The notes under the pieces are model-generated. The model was given only the letters and a program-made list of their open reading frames with translations. It was not told the DNA's origin and searched no databases. A DNA stretch of 64,000 bases from Gordonibacter sp. 28C. GTDB lineage: Bacteria; Actinomycetota; Coriobacteriia; Coriobacteriales; Eggerthellaceae. Numbering within the stretch: the first letter of the stretch is position 1; every line of letters starts with the position of its first letter. The translations under genes and the position numbers were made by a program. Where the stretch lies: positions 1 to 64,000 of the forward strand of contig NZ_PPTR01000009.1 of assembly GCF_003339845.1 (NCBI RefSeq), written 5' to 3'. Positions 17,096 to 25,540 of this stretch are shown one piece after another.

Positions 17096-17515
17096 ATGGA
17101 CGCCCTGTCCATCGAGCGCATCGTGGTGGGCGACGGCCGCATCGGATGCGACGTGGCGCTGGCGGCCCACGCGCCGCGCACCACGTCCCCGGCCCTCGCC
17201 GCGCACGTGCGCGCGGCGTTTCCCGACCTGCCGAACCACGCCTGCGTGAACGGGGTGGGCGACACCTTCGGCGCCGTCATGGACGCGACGTCGCTTCCCC
17301 ATGTGCTGGAGCATCTCGTCATCGACCTGCAAACGCGGGCCGCGCCGGCCGGTTCCCAACCCGACGTCGCCTACGTGGGCGTCACCAGGTGGACGGACGA
17401 ATCGGCGGGGCGAGCGCACATAGAAGTGAGCTTCACCGACGATTTGGTAGCTTTGCGGGCTTTTCGCGACGCCGCGCGCTTTCTGAACGATGCGGTGGTA
17501 ACCTGTTCGCCATGA
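17096..17515 (+). CDS. Small protein resembling the N-terminal domain of cyanophycin synthetase
   Basis: 139 residues. The segment LPHVLEHLVIDLQTRA followed by AHIEVSFTDDLVALRAFRDAARFLN resembles the substrate-binding N-domain of CphA (which has a LxEHxALELQ-type helix and a similar C-terminal helix), but no ATP-grasp or Mur-ligase part is attached. This match is from memory and tentative. It starts immediately after the preceding stop (TAAATG) and overlaps the aminotransferase start by ATGA, so it sits in a translationally coupled operon. Confidence 0.65.
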   Translation: MDALSIERIVVGDGRIGCDVALAAHAPRTTSPALAAHVRAAFPDLPNHACVNGVGDTFGAVMDATSLPHVLEHLVIDLQTRAAPAGSQPDVAYVGVTRWTDESAGRAHIEVSFTDDLVALRAFRDAARFLNDAVVTCSP

Positions 17516-18777
17516 CTTCGGCTCACCTGACATTTGACCTGACGGGCGACAAGATCGCCGAACGCGTCGTGAAGATGCGGTCTTCGGCCGTGCGCGACCT
17601 GTTCGCCGCTGCGTCAAATCCCAACATCATCTCGCTGTCAGGCGGCATGCCCGACGTGTCGCTGCTTCCGCAGTCCGCCATCCGCGCGGCCACCCGCGCC
17701 GCGTGCGACGACGAGCGCGCCGTGGCGCTGCAGTACGGCTCCACCGACGGGCGCGTGGAAACGAAACAGGTGTTCTGCGAGCTCATGCGCGACATCGGCG
17801 TGCGCGCCAAGCCCGAGAACGTCATGATAACCACGGGCGCCCAAGAGGCGCTCGACCTCATAGCCAAAACGTTCATCAACCCCGGCGATATCATCTTGGC
17901 CGAGGGTCCCACGTACCTGGGGGCGTTGCAGGCGTTCAGCGCCTACGAGCCCGACATCCGCTGCATCCCGTTCGACGACGAGGGCATGCGCATGGACCTG
18001 CTCGAGGAAGAGCTCGAGCGCATCGGCAAGGACAACCCGCGGCTGAAGTTCCTCTACACCATTCCGAACTTCCAGAACCCCGGTGGCGTGACCATGGCGC
18101 CCGCCCGCCGCAAGCGCCTGCTGGAACTGGCCGACGAGTACGGATTCATGGTGGTGGAGGACGACCCGTACGGTCGCCTGCGCTACGACGGCGGCCACGT
18201 GCTCCCGCTGAAAGCGCTGTCGGACGACGTGGTGTACCTGGGAACGGTGTCGAAGGTGTTCGCCCCGGGCCTGCGTACCGGCTGGATCGTGGCGCCGAAG
18301 AGCGTGCTGTCGAAGATAAACCTGGTGAAGCAGGGCACCGATCTGTGCGGCAGCGCGTTCAACCAGGTGGTGGTGGAGCATTACTTCACCGACACGCCGT
18401 GGCAGAAGACGCTGCAGAAGTTCGTGAAAACCTACCGCACGCGCCGCGACGCCATGCTGGCCGCGCTGGACGAGTACTTCCCGGCCGAGGCCACGTGGAC
18501 GCATCCCGAGGGCGGGTTCTTCGTATGGGTTACGCTGCCGCCGTACGTGGACACCGGCTCCATGCTGTCCGTGGCGCTGGAAAACGGCGTGACGTACACG
18601 CCGGGCGACGGCTTCTATCCCGGAGGGTCCGACGGCAAGAACAGCATGCGCATCGCGTTCTGCTTCGAGAGCCCCGAGAACCTCACCGAGGCCGTCAAGC
18701 GCCTGGCGGCGGTCATCAACGACCGTCTGGAACTGTACCGCGCGTTCATCGAAGCCGGGGCTATCAAGGCAGAATAA
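17512..18777 (+). CDS. PLP-dependent aminotransferase (class I/II, 2-aminoadipate/MocR-like)
   Basis: 421 residues, fold type I. The substrate-binding N-terminus has SLSGGMPDVSLLP, LQYGSTDG and ITTGAQEALDLIAKTFINPG; then NFQNPGG, VVEDDPYGRLRYDG (the Asp binds PLP nitrogen) and the Schiff-base Lys in YLGTVSKVFAPGLRTGW. Closest in look to the LysN/KAT II group (2-aminoadipate or aromatic amino acids with 2-oxoglutarate), but substrate specificity is not settled. ATG 17512 overlaps the upstream stop as ATGA. Confidence 0.9.
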   Translation: MTSAHLTFDLTGDKIAERVVKMRSSAVRDLFAAASNPNIISLSGGMPDVSLLPQSAIRAATRAACDDERAVALQYGSTDGRVETKQVFCELMRDIGVRAKPENVMITTGAQEALDLIAKTFINPGDIILAEGPTYLGALQAFSAYEPDIRCIPFDDEGMRMDLLEEELERIGKDNPRLKFLYTIPNFQNPGGVTMAPARRKRLLELADEYGFMVVEDDPYGRLRYDGGHVLPLKALSDDVVYLGTVSKVFAPGLRTGWIVAPKSVLSKINLVKQGTDLCGSAFNQVVVEHYFTDTPWQKTLQKFVKTYRTRRDAMLAALDEYFPAEATWTHPEGGFFVWVTLPPYVDTGSMLSVALENGVTYTPGDGFYPGGSDGKNSMRIAFCFESPENLTEAVKRLAAVINDRLELYRAFIEAGAIKAE

Positions 18778-18810
18778 GGGCGCTGGTTCGTAAAGGGCGG
18801 ACGACGGCCG

Positions 18811-18840
18811 CCATCCTGAGCGAGCGAAGCGAGTCGAAGT
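18811..18840 (+). repeat. CATCCTGAGCG-type intergenic repeat, copy 2
   Basis: Begins CCATCCTGAGCGAGCGAAGC and continues GAGTCGAAG; a short version of the family at 130-175. Confidence 0.65.
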
Positions 18841-18874
18841 GCCGGTTTGAACAGGTGGCAGGAAAGCGGAATTT

Positions 18875-18991
18875 GTCATCCTGAGCGAGCGGAGCATTCG
18901 ACAGTCCAGTGGACTGTCGAACTCCCGAGCACGCGGAGCGAGCGCAGGGAGGCCCCGCGAAGCGGGGACGAAGGATCCCGCGCGGCGACAG
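18875..18991 (+). repeat. CATCCTGAGCG-type intergenic repeat, copy 3 (interrupted)
   Basis: Begins TGTCATCCTGAGCGAGCG and ends GACGAAGGATCCCGCGCGG. The middle carries a short palindrome (TTCGACAGTCC/GGACTGTCGAA), so it looks like a repeat with a second small dyad inside. Confidence 0.6.
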
Positions 18992-19030
18992 CATGACGCG
19001 CCGCCGGTTGAACAGGTGGAAGGAAACGAC

Positions 19031-20023
19031 ATGGGCATGAAAGTTGCAGTGTTGATGGGCGGCGCGTCGTTCGAACGCGAGTTCTCGCTGGCCAGCGGCA
19101 AGAACGTATGCGCGGCGCTCGAGGAGGCCGGGCACAAGGTGGTGCCGCTGGACACCACGAGCGACCTCGTTCCCACACTGCGCAGCGAGCGTCCCGACGT
19201 GTGCTACAGCGCCCTGCACGGCAAGCACGGCGAGGACGGCACCATCCAGAGCCTGCTCGAGTTCGTGGGCATCCCCTTCATCGGCTCTCCGTCGCACGTG
19301 TGCCATCGCACGTGGAACAAGGACTCCATGCACTACGAACTGGCCACGTACCGCGCCATCACCGGCGAGGCGCCTGTGGCTTCGTGGCCGCAGGGCCTCT
19401 ACATCGCGCGCGACGCGTTCAAGGACATGGGCGCCGCAACGGCGCTCGACTTGGTGGAAGAGCGCGTGATAGGCGGCTACCCCGTGGCGGTGAAGCCCGC
19501 GCACGGTGGCTCGGCCCTGGGCGTGCACCGCGTGGACTCCGTCGACGACCTGGGCGAGGCCATCCTCGACGCGCTGTCGTTCGACGAGGCCGTGGTCATC
19601 GAGCAATGGGTGGAAGGCGTGGAGATGGCCGTGTCGGTGCTGGGCACCGGCTGGGACGCCTACGCGCTGCCGCCGGTGGAGATCGTGCCGAAGCAGGGCC
19701 TGTACGACACCGCCGCCCGCCTCGATCCCAACGCGGTCGACTACATCGCGCCGGTGCGTCCGTCCTCCCTCTCCGATGACGAGGGCGACGCGCAGGCCAT
19801 CCGCGCCGAGATCGAGCGCGCCGCGCTGGAGGTCTACCGCGCCTACAACGCGCGCGACCTCGCCCGCATCGACCTCATCTGGGACGGCGCCCAAGCCCGT
19901 GTGTTCGAGGTGAACGTGTCGCCCGGCATGACGGAGAACTCGCTGTTCCCCGCCGCCTGCGCCGCCGCCGGCCTTTCCCTGTCCGGCGTTCTGAACGAAC
20001 TGGTGAGCCAGTACGCGAAGTAA
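19031..20023 (+). CDS. ddl: D-alanine--D-alanine ligase
   Basis: 330 residues, ATP-grasp fold, cytoplasmic. It joins two D-Ala to make the peptidoglycan precursor dipeptide. Visible are the N-terminal VAVLMGGASFEREFSLASG, ALHGKHGEDGTIQSLLEFVG, GYPVAVKPAHGGSALGVH (ATP-binding Lys and Gly-rich loop), and the metal-site RIDLIWDGAQARVFEVNVSPGMTE (EVN-P-G). The serine-binding loop reads GGASFEREFSL rather than the common GG.S.E...S, still compatible. ATG 19031 follows AAGGA. It lies after the repeat cluster. Confidence 0.93.
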   Translation: MGMKVAVLMGGASFEREFSLASGKNVCAALEEAGHKVVPLDTTSDLVPTLRSERPDVCYSALHGKHGEDGTIQSLLEFVGIPFIGSPSHVCHRTWNKDSMHYELATYRAITGEAPVASWPQGLYIARDAFKDMGAATALDLVEERVIGGYPVAVKPAHGGSALGVHRVDSVDDLGEAILDALSFDEAVVIEQWVEGVEMAVSVLGTGWDAYALPPVEIVPKQGLYDTAARLDPNAVDYIAPVRPSSLSDDEGDAQAIRAEIERAALEVYRAYNARDLARIDLIWDGAQARVFEVNVSPGMTENSLFPAACAAAGLSLSGVLNELVSQYAK

Positions 20024-20038
20024 GGGCAGCGTGGGGTT

Positions 20039-20592
20039 ATGTCCTTGCGTGCACGCACATACCGCGCACTCTTTCTGTCTGTGCTTGTCGCGCTCGGCTT
20101 GTCGCTGTGCGCGCTCGTTCCGTTTGCCGTTGCTGCGGAGCCCGCGTTGCCGGTTGCGCAGGCTGTCGAGAGCGGCTCGACCCGTCCGGGACGGCTTTCG
20201 CCGCCGATCAAGCGGAGCCTTCCCCTGCCGAAAGAGGCGATCCGGACGATCCGGTCTACCAATTCGCCTTCAACTTGGGGTATGCGCTAGCCTACGTCCT
20301 AGCCGCACTTTTCCTTGCGATCCCTCCTTTGGCAATAGCCGTAGCCGTCTACGCCTTGGTGAGCAAGAGGCGCATGGCGAAACGCGTACCCCCCGTCATG
20401 ATGCCGCTGGCTGCGGCACCGCCCCAGGTCGGGCCTCCCTTGGCCGGGTCGTATGCGGGGGGCGTTCCCGTCGAGACGCCCCGCAAAGAGGTGCCGCCTC
20501 AAGCCCAGCTTGTGAAATTCAGCGACGAATACGTAGAACAGCTCGCGCGCAAATACGAGTCGGCCGACGCGGAACCGGGCGTTCCGCAATAA
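20039..20592 (+). pseudogene. Small membrane protein gene split by a frameshift
   Basis: Two frames together make one sensible protein. The first, from ATG 20039, gives a signal peptide (RALFLSVLVALGLSLCALVP, then FAVAAEP) to about 20190. The second gives DDPVYQFAFNLGYALAYVLA, a membrane helix, a basic KRRMAKR and a tail ending at 20592. The switch lies near 20190-20205 and looks like a one-base change. The tail motif KFSDEYVEQLARKYE matches KFGDQDVEELSRKYE in the TPM protein downstream, linking it to the PspA cluster. It could be a sequencing error or real inactivation. Intact length would be about 183 residues. Confidence 0.65.
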
Positions 20593-20761
20593 AGCCGTCG
20601 GTCGGGCGACGTGCCGAAAGCGCGTTCGCCTATGCGATCTCCGGTGTTGATTCACACCGCTATGCTACACTTTTGCCGAGAGTCGGGTACGGCGCGGTGC
20701 ATGCGAAGGCGGTATTTCGCAGGAGGCGCCGACGGAGCGTCAGACAGGAGAGGGATAGACG

Positions 20762-21442
20762 ATGGGCATTCTGGACCGTTTTTCCGACATCGCCAAGGCG
20801 AACGTCAACGACCTGCTCGACCAGTGCGAGGATCCCTCGAAGATGATCGACCAGTATCTGAGCGACCTCACGGAAGACCTGATAGAGGTGAAGCAGGGGA
20901 CCGCCGGCGTCATGGCCGAGGAAACGCGCACGAAGCGCCTGGTGGACGAGAACGACGGCCAGATCGCGCGCTTCGCGGGGCTTGCCCGCAAGGCGCTGGA
21001 AGCCGGCAACGAGGACGACGCGCGCGTGTTCCTGACGAAGAAGCAGGAGCTGGAAGCGGAAGGCGCCGACTTGGCCGTCATCTACGGGGCGGCGCACGAC
21101 AATGCGAGCAAGATGCGCCAGCTGCACGACAAGCTGGTGGACGACATCGAGAAGCTCAACGCGCGCCGCGAGCTGATCAAAGCCAAGGTGTCCGTGGCAA
21201 AAACGCAGGACTTGGTGAACGAGTACGCGCCCCGCACCGAGAAGGCGTCGGGCGCGCTGAACGCGTTCGACCGCATGGAGGATGCCGCCGATACGCTGCT
21301 CGATCGGGCGAACGCCGCCGCCGAGCTCGACCAAGGCCCGGCAGATGAGGCCGCGGCTCTCGAAGCGAAGTACGCCGGCATGCGCGGCAGCGCGGCGGTC
21401 GAGGACGAGTTGACCGCGCTCAAAGCGGAAATGGGCCTGTAG
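20762..21442 (+). CDS. pspA: PspA/IM30 family protein (first copy)
   Basis: 226 residues, almost wholly helical coiled coil, beginning MGILDRFSDIAKANVNDLLD and DPSKMIDQYLSDL, the classic PspA N-terminus. PspA proteins form ESCRT-III-like polymers on the inner face of the membrane and protect it during envelope stress. The end ALKAEMGL is shared with a second copy at 22884, about 60 percent alike by eye. An AGGAGA ribosome binding site precedes ATG 20762. The TPM-domain gene follows by 30 bases. Confidence 0.93.
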   Translation: MGILDRFSDIAKANVNDLLDQCEDPSKMIDQYLSDLTEDLIEVKQGTAGVMAEETRTKRLVDENDGQIARFAGLARKALEAGNEDDARVFLTKKQELEAEGADLAVIYGAAHDNASKMRQLHDKLVDDIEKLNARRELIKAKVSVAKTQDLVNEYAPRTEKASGALNAFDRMEDAADTLLDRANAAAELDQGPADEAAALEAKYAGMRGSAAVEDELTALKAEMGL

Positions 21443-21472
21443 CGCCGACGGCGCGCGGAAAAGGGAGGCGCG

Positions 21473-22819
21473 ATGGGTAGATCGGGAGGGGGAGGCTCGG
21501 GCGGCCGTTCCGGAGGAGGGCGTTCCGGCGGCGGCTTCTCGGGAGGCGGCCGTTCGTCGGGCGGGTTCTCCGGAGGGCGCTCGTCCGGAGGCTCGGGCGG
21601 AAGGTCGCTCTTCTCCGGCGGCAGCTCGGGAGGTTCGGGGTCTGGCGGCGGATCGCGGAATCGCGGCTCGGGCGGCTTCAACATAGGCCCCATCGTGCCG
21701 ATCTTCATAAATCGGGGGCGGAAACGCGGCGGCGACGTTCCGCGCGGGGACGCTCCGGGCTACGGCTACCCGCCGAACGGTTATCCCCCCGCGGGTTCCG
21801 GGGCGCCTTACGACAACGCCCCGAACAACGCGCCGGGGTACGGCGCGCCTCCCAACGGCGGCGCTCCCGGCACGTACCCCTCTTCTCCCTATCCCGGCAA
21901 CGCGCCTTCCTACGCTCCGCCCTCTGCCGGTGCGCCGAGCGCCGGAGCGGGCTCGTCGAAGAAGGGCTGCGGCTGCTCCACCGTCCTGCTGGTGCTGGGC
22001 GTGCTGATAGTGCTGTCTTCCGTGGTGAGCCTGGCGTTCTCGTGCGCGGGCACGAAGATCGACGGCACGCCCATCGTCGAGCGCGAGCCGCTGGCCGCAT
22101 CGGCCGTCGTCGAGACCGGTTACTACACCGACGAGGACGGCGATTGGGTGCACAGCCCGGGCAAGCTCGAGAACGGCCTGCTCGATTTCTATCGGCAAAC
22201 CGGCGTGCAACCCTACGTGTACATACTGCCGAACGGCACGACCACCTCGACGCAGGAGCTGGGCGCGCTCGCCGAGCAGCGTTACGACGAGCTGTTCTCG
22301 GACGAGGGCCATTTCCTGCTCGTGTTCTGCGACGATGGCGATGGAGGGTTCAACTGCGGCTACGCGATGGGCTCGCAGGCGCGCTCCGTCATGGACGGCG
22401 CGGCCGTCGACGTGCTGGCCGCCAACCTCGACAAGAACTACCGCAATTACTCGCTCGACGAAGAGGAGATATTCTCCAAGGCGTTCGCCGATACGGCGAA
22501 AACGATCATGGAGAAGGACGAAACCGTGTACAACGCCGTGGTGTCCCTGGTGGTGGTGCTCGTCATCGTGCTGGCGTACGTGGCGTACCGGGTGATGCGC
22601 ACGAAGAGGCAAGAGAAGGAGCGAGCGCGCCAGCTCCAAGAGGAGCTGCTCAGAACCCCGCTGGAGAAGTTCGGGGACCAGGATGTGGAGGAGCTCTCGC
22701 GCAAGTACGAGCAAGCGCCACCCCAGGCGCCCGCCAACGCCGCGCCTGCCCAGCCGTCGGCGCAAGCGCAGGCACCTTCCGAGACCTCCGCGCCGCCACC
22801 CCAGCAGCCCGGCGCCTAA
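21473..22819 (+). CDS. TPM-domain membrane protein with Gly/Ser-rich N-terminus
   Basis: 448 residues. The first 65 are almost only Gly, Ser and Arg (GGRSGGG repeats); then a Pro/Tyr/Gly-rich stretch, a membrane helix (about 172-192), an external TPM-like domain (YYTDEDGDWVHSPGKLENGL, VYILPNGTTTS, HFLLVFCDDGDGGFNCGYAMG), a second membrane helix (about 360-380) and a cytoplasmic tail with KFGDQDVEELSRKYE. TPM (YgcG-type) proteins commonly accompany PspA or other membrane-integrity genes. The N-terminal low-complexity part facing the cytoplasm is unusual. Co-operonic with both PspA genes. Confidence 0.8.
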   Translation: MGRSGGGGSGGRSGGGRSGGGFSGGGRSSGGFSGGRSSGGSGGRSLFSGGSSGGSGSGGGSRNRGSGGFNIGPIVPIFINRGRKRGGDVPRGDAPGYGYPPNGYPPAGSGAPYDNAPNNAPGYGAPPNGGAPGTYPSSPYPGNAPSYAPPSAGAPSAGAGSSKKGCGCSTVLLVLGVLIVLSSVVSLAFSCAGTKIDGTPIVEREPLAASAVVETGYYTDEDGDWVHSPGKLENGLLDFYRQTGVQPYVYILPNGTTTSTQELGALAEQRYDELFSDEGHFLLVFCDDGDGGFNCGYAMGSQARSVMDGAAVDVLAANLDKNYRNYSLDEEEIFSKAFADTAKTIMEKDETVYNAVVSLVVVLVIVLAYVAYRVMRTKRQEKERARQLQEELLRTPLEKFGDQDVEELSRKYEQAPPQAPANAAPAQPSAQAQAPSETSAPPPQQPGA

Positions 22820-22883
22820 CAGGGAACGACCCCGCCGAAGCGCGGGGATACCATACACGATGCAAGACAGGAGAGCGGTAACC

Positions 22884-23564
22884 ATGGGAATACTCGATCG
22901 ATTCACCGACATCATCAAGGCGAACATCAACGACCTGCTCGACAAGTGCGAGGACCCCGCGAAGATGATCGACCAGTACCTGCGCAACCTCACCGAGGAC
23001 CTCGCCGAGGTGAAGCAGGAGACCGCCGGCGTCATGGCCGAGGAAAAGCGCACGAAGCGCCTGGTGGACGAGAACGCCGCCGAGGTGGCGAAGTACGACG
23101 ACCTGGCACGCAAGGCGCTGGCGGCCGGCAACGAGGCCGACGCCCGCACGTTTCTGGCGAAGAAGCAGCAGCTCGACGCCCGCACGGCCAGCCTGCAGGA
23201 ATCGTACGAGGCCGCCTGCGCGAACGCAGCCAAGATGCGCCAGATGTACGACAAGCTGGTGAGCGACATCGAGGAGCTCAACGGCCGCCGCGACGCGGTG
23301 AAGGCCAAAGTGGCCGTGGCCAAGACGCAGGACAAGGTGAACGACATCGCGTCGGGCGTGGACAAGAGCGCCGAGGCCATGGGCGCGTTCGCGCGCATGG
23401 AGGCAAAGGCCGACGGCATGCTCGACCGCTCCAACGCCATGAGCGAGCTCAACGCGAAGCCGGTGGACGACGCGGCCGCGCTCGAGGCGAAGTACGCCGC
23501 CGCCGGCAACGACGCGGCCGTGGAGGACGAGCTCGCCAAGCTGAAGGCGGAGATGGGGCTGTAA
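22884..23564 (+). CDS. PspA/IM30 family protein (second copy)
   Basis: 226 residues, same length as the copy at 20762 and collinear with it from MGILDRF to LKAEMGL. It has the same KRLVDEN and AKTQD landmarks, so it arose by duplication around the TPM gene. The expected role is membrane-surface polymer formation under envelope stress. ATG 22884 is preceded by ACAGGAGAG. Divergence is highest in the linker after the central coiled coil, which could mean different partners. Confidence 0.93.
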   Translation: MGILDRFTDIIKANINDLLDKCEDPAKMIDQYLRNLTEDLAEVKQETAGVMAEEKRTKRLVDENAAEVAKYDDLARKALAAGNEADARTFLAKKQQLDARTASLQESYEAACANAAKMRQMYDKLVSDIEELNGRRDAVKAKVAVAKTQDKVNDIASGVDKSAEAMGAFARMEAKADGMLDRSNAMSELNAKPVDDAAALEAKYAAAGNDAAVEDELAKLKAEMGL

Positions 23565-23666
23565 AAACAAAGGCCAGGCTGCGGGTCGTGTTGAGGCGCG
23601 GCAACGAAAAGGCAACTGAATCATAGAGCGCTCGTGTATTCCGTACCGCCGGAAGGTGGCTGCCCC

Positions 23667-23672
23667 TATAAT
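23667..23672 (+). promoter_or_regulatory. Candidate -10 box of the YtxH-like gene
   Basis: TATAAT followed by GGG, 49 bases before ATG 23716, with no clear -35 element. Same pattern as before serS. Confidence 0.45.
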
Positions 23673-23715
23673 GGGTAAATCGACAAACGTCCAGAACATC
23701 CTTTAGGAGGCAGAT

Positions 23716-24366
23716 ATGGGCAACAAATTCGGATCCTTTCTCGCCGGCGGTCTGATAGGCGCCGCCGTCGCGCTGCTGTACGCTCCCCGCGCGGGTCATG
23801 AGACGCGCGCCATGGTCACGGACAAGGTGAACGCCGCATGGGGCGAGGCCCAAGAGCTGGGCGCCCAGGCGAGCGCGAACGCGCAGCAGGCGTACCAGGG
23901 CGCCACGGCCAAGGGCCAGGAAGTCGCGCACGACGTGGCCGCCAAGGGCCAGCAGGCCGTGCAGACCGCGCAGGCCAAGGGCCAGGAGCTTTACGGCGCC
24001 GCCAGCGCGCGCGTGCAGGAGGCCGCCGACAACATCAAGCCGGTGTTCTCCGAGAAGAACGACGATCTGCGCGAGAAGATCGAAGCCGCCCGCCAGCGCA
24101 TCGCTGCCCAGGTGGCCAAGAACGCCGAACAGGCCCATGACGCCGTGAGCGACAAGATTCCCGTGGCGGCCGACGCCGCGCACGAGACGGTGGACAACGT
24201 GGCCGACAAAGCGGAGGACGTGGCCGACAAGGCGAAGGACGCTTTCGAGACGGCCGCCGACAAGGTCGCCGGCGACGGCAAGGAGTCGAAGACCGAGCTT
24301 CCCGATTACGCCGTGCCGGGTCAGCCGGGCGGCTCCGACATCGCGGAAGGCAAGAAGGAATACTAG
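23716..24366 (+). CDS. YtxH-like general stress protein
   Basis: 216 residues. The N-terminus MGNKFGSFLAGGLIGAAVAL then LYAPRAGHETR is the YtxH signature (short membrane helix then the YAPxxGxETR motif). The rest is a long amphipathic helical region with repeated Ala/Lys/Gln/Asp heptads (AKGQE, ADKAED), LEA-like in composition. YtxH relatives are stress-induced membrane-associated proteins in Gram-positives. AGGAGG is placed 7 bases before ATG. It continues the PspA-region envelope theme. Confidence 0.82.
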   Translation: MGNKFGSFLAGGLIGAAVALLYAPRAGHETRAMVTDKVNAAWGEAQELGAQASANAQQAYQGATAKGQEVAHDVAAKGQQAVQTAQAKGQELYGAASARVQEAADNIKPVFSEKNDDLREKIEAARQRIAAQVAKNAEQAHDAVSDKIPVAADAAHETVDNVADKAEDVADKAKDAFETAADKVAGDGKESKTELPDYAVPGQPGGSDIAEGKKEY

Positions 24367-24525
24367 CAGCTTGCACAAACGAAGGCGGCGAAGCGTGAAG
24401 CCGAGCGGTGCACCAGTCGCTCGGCTTTCGCTCGCCGTTTTCGCGTCATCGGCGTGCTTTCGGCCGCTGCGGCGTGAGAGCGTCGCGACCGCTTCGCGCC
24501 GCACGCGTTTGGGGGAAGAGTAGAC

Positions 24526-25533
24526 ATGGCCAAGCAACTGATCACGACCGACGAGCTCATGGGCGTGCGCGTCGTCGGCGGGAAGAAGGGCACGAGGCGC
24601 ATCGGCAAGGTGCGCCGCTTCGTGTTCCACCCGAAGGAGAAGCGCGTCGTCGGCTTCGTCGTGAAACGCCCCGACCTGCTGTGGATGTTCCACCGCAAGG
24701 ACCTGTTCGTTTCCATCAACGGATTCGACGTGGAGGACGGGCGCATCGTGGTGCGCAACGAGCCGACGGCCACCAACCGGGCCGCCTGCAAAGAACTCGG
24801 CGTCGATTGGGACGCCTGCGTGCTGTGGGTGGGGCTGCCCGTCATGACCGAGGACGGAGAAACGCTCGGCGTGGTGGGCTCCGTGACGCTCAATCGCTCG
24901 ACCGGGGTCATCGAAGGCATCACCACTGACAGCGGCGCCACGGCCAACGCGCTGCTGGGCAAACGAGAGATATCCGCCGATCTTGTCAAAGGCTTCAAAC
25001 GCGGCATGGGCGCGGCGTTGGCGCGTACCGGCGAGGAAGGGCAGGAGGCCGACGACGTGGTGCTCGGCGCCATCCTCGTGGCCGACGAAGCGCGCGACAT
25101 CGCGGTGGAGGGCGGCTTGGCCGAGAAGGCCGGCGAGGCCACGGCCGTGGTGGTTGACAAGGCCCACACCGCCGTCGACAAGGCAAAACCGGTGGCAAGC
25201 GCCGCCGCGAAGAAAACGGGCGAAGTGGTGAACAAGGGCGCCTACGCCACCGGCAAGCAGATCGCCGCCACCAAGGGCATGTTCTCCGGCTTCAAGGAAG
25301 AGTACGACAAGGCGCGCGGTCCGAAGCCCGCCAAGGAGACCGCCATCGAGAAGGCCGACGACGAAGCCGCATCGCCCGCGCCCGTCAAGAAGGCGGCCTC
25401 CGCGAAGCAGCCGACGGCCGCGAAGCCGGCGGCGTCGACGGCCAAGAAGAAGCCCGCCCAGAAACAGGCTTCCAAGAAGGGCATGTTCTCCGCGTTCAAA
25501 GAAGAGTACGACAAAGCGCGCCACGACGAATAG
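24526..25533 (+). CDS. PRC-barrel domain protein with Lys/Ala-rich tail
   Basis: 335 residues. Two PRC-barrel-like units can be seen: residues about 1-75 (ELMGVRVVGGKKGTRRIGKV) and about 95-150 (GLPVMTEDGETLGVVGSV). The second half is helical and Ala/Lys-rich and contains a repeated motif KGMFSGFKEEYDKAR / KGMFSAFKEEYDKAR near 250 and 320. PRC barrels act as small binding platforms in many processes; the precise role here is unknown. It lies between the YtxH-like and TVP38 genes on the same strand and probably shares their function in the envelope. Confidence 0.78.
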   Translation: MAKQLITTDELMGVRVVGGKKGTRRIGKVRRFVFHPKEKRVVGFVVKRPDLLWMFHRKDLFVSINGFDVEDGRIVVRNEPTATNRAACKELGVDWDACVLWVGLPVMTEDGETLGVVGSVTLNRSTGVIEGITTDSGATANALLGKREISADLVKGFKRGMGAALARTGEEGQEADDVVLGAILVADEARDIAVEGGLAEKAGEATAVVVDKAHTAVDKAKPVASAAAKKTGEVVNKGAYATGKQIAATKGMFSGFKEEYDKARGPKPAKETAIEKADDEAASPAPVKKAASAKQPTAAKPAASTAKKKPAQKQASKKGMFSAFKEEYDKARHDE

Positions 25534-25540
25534 GCATACC

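Noticed and set aside
20660-23539. 959-residue open frame opposite the PspA cluster
   Set aside because: Low-complexity Ser/Ala/Arg sequence mirroring three recognisable plus-strand proteins; a composition artefact.
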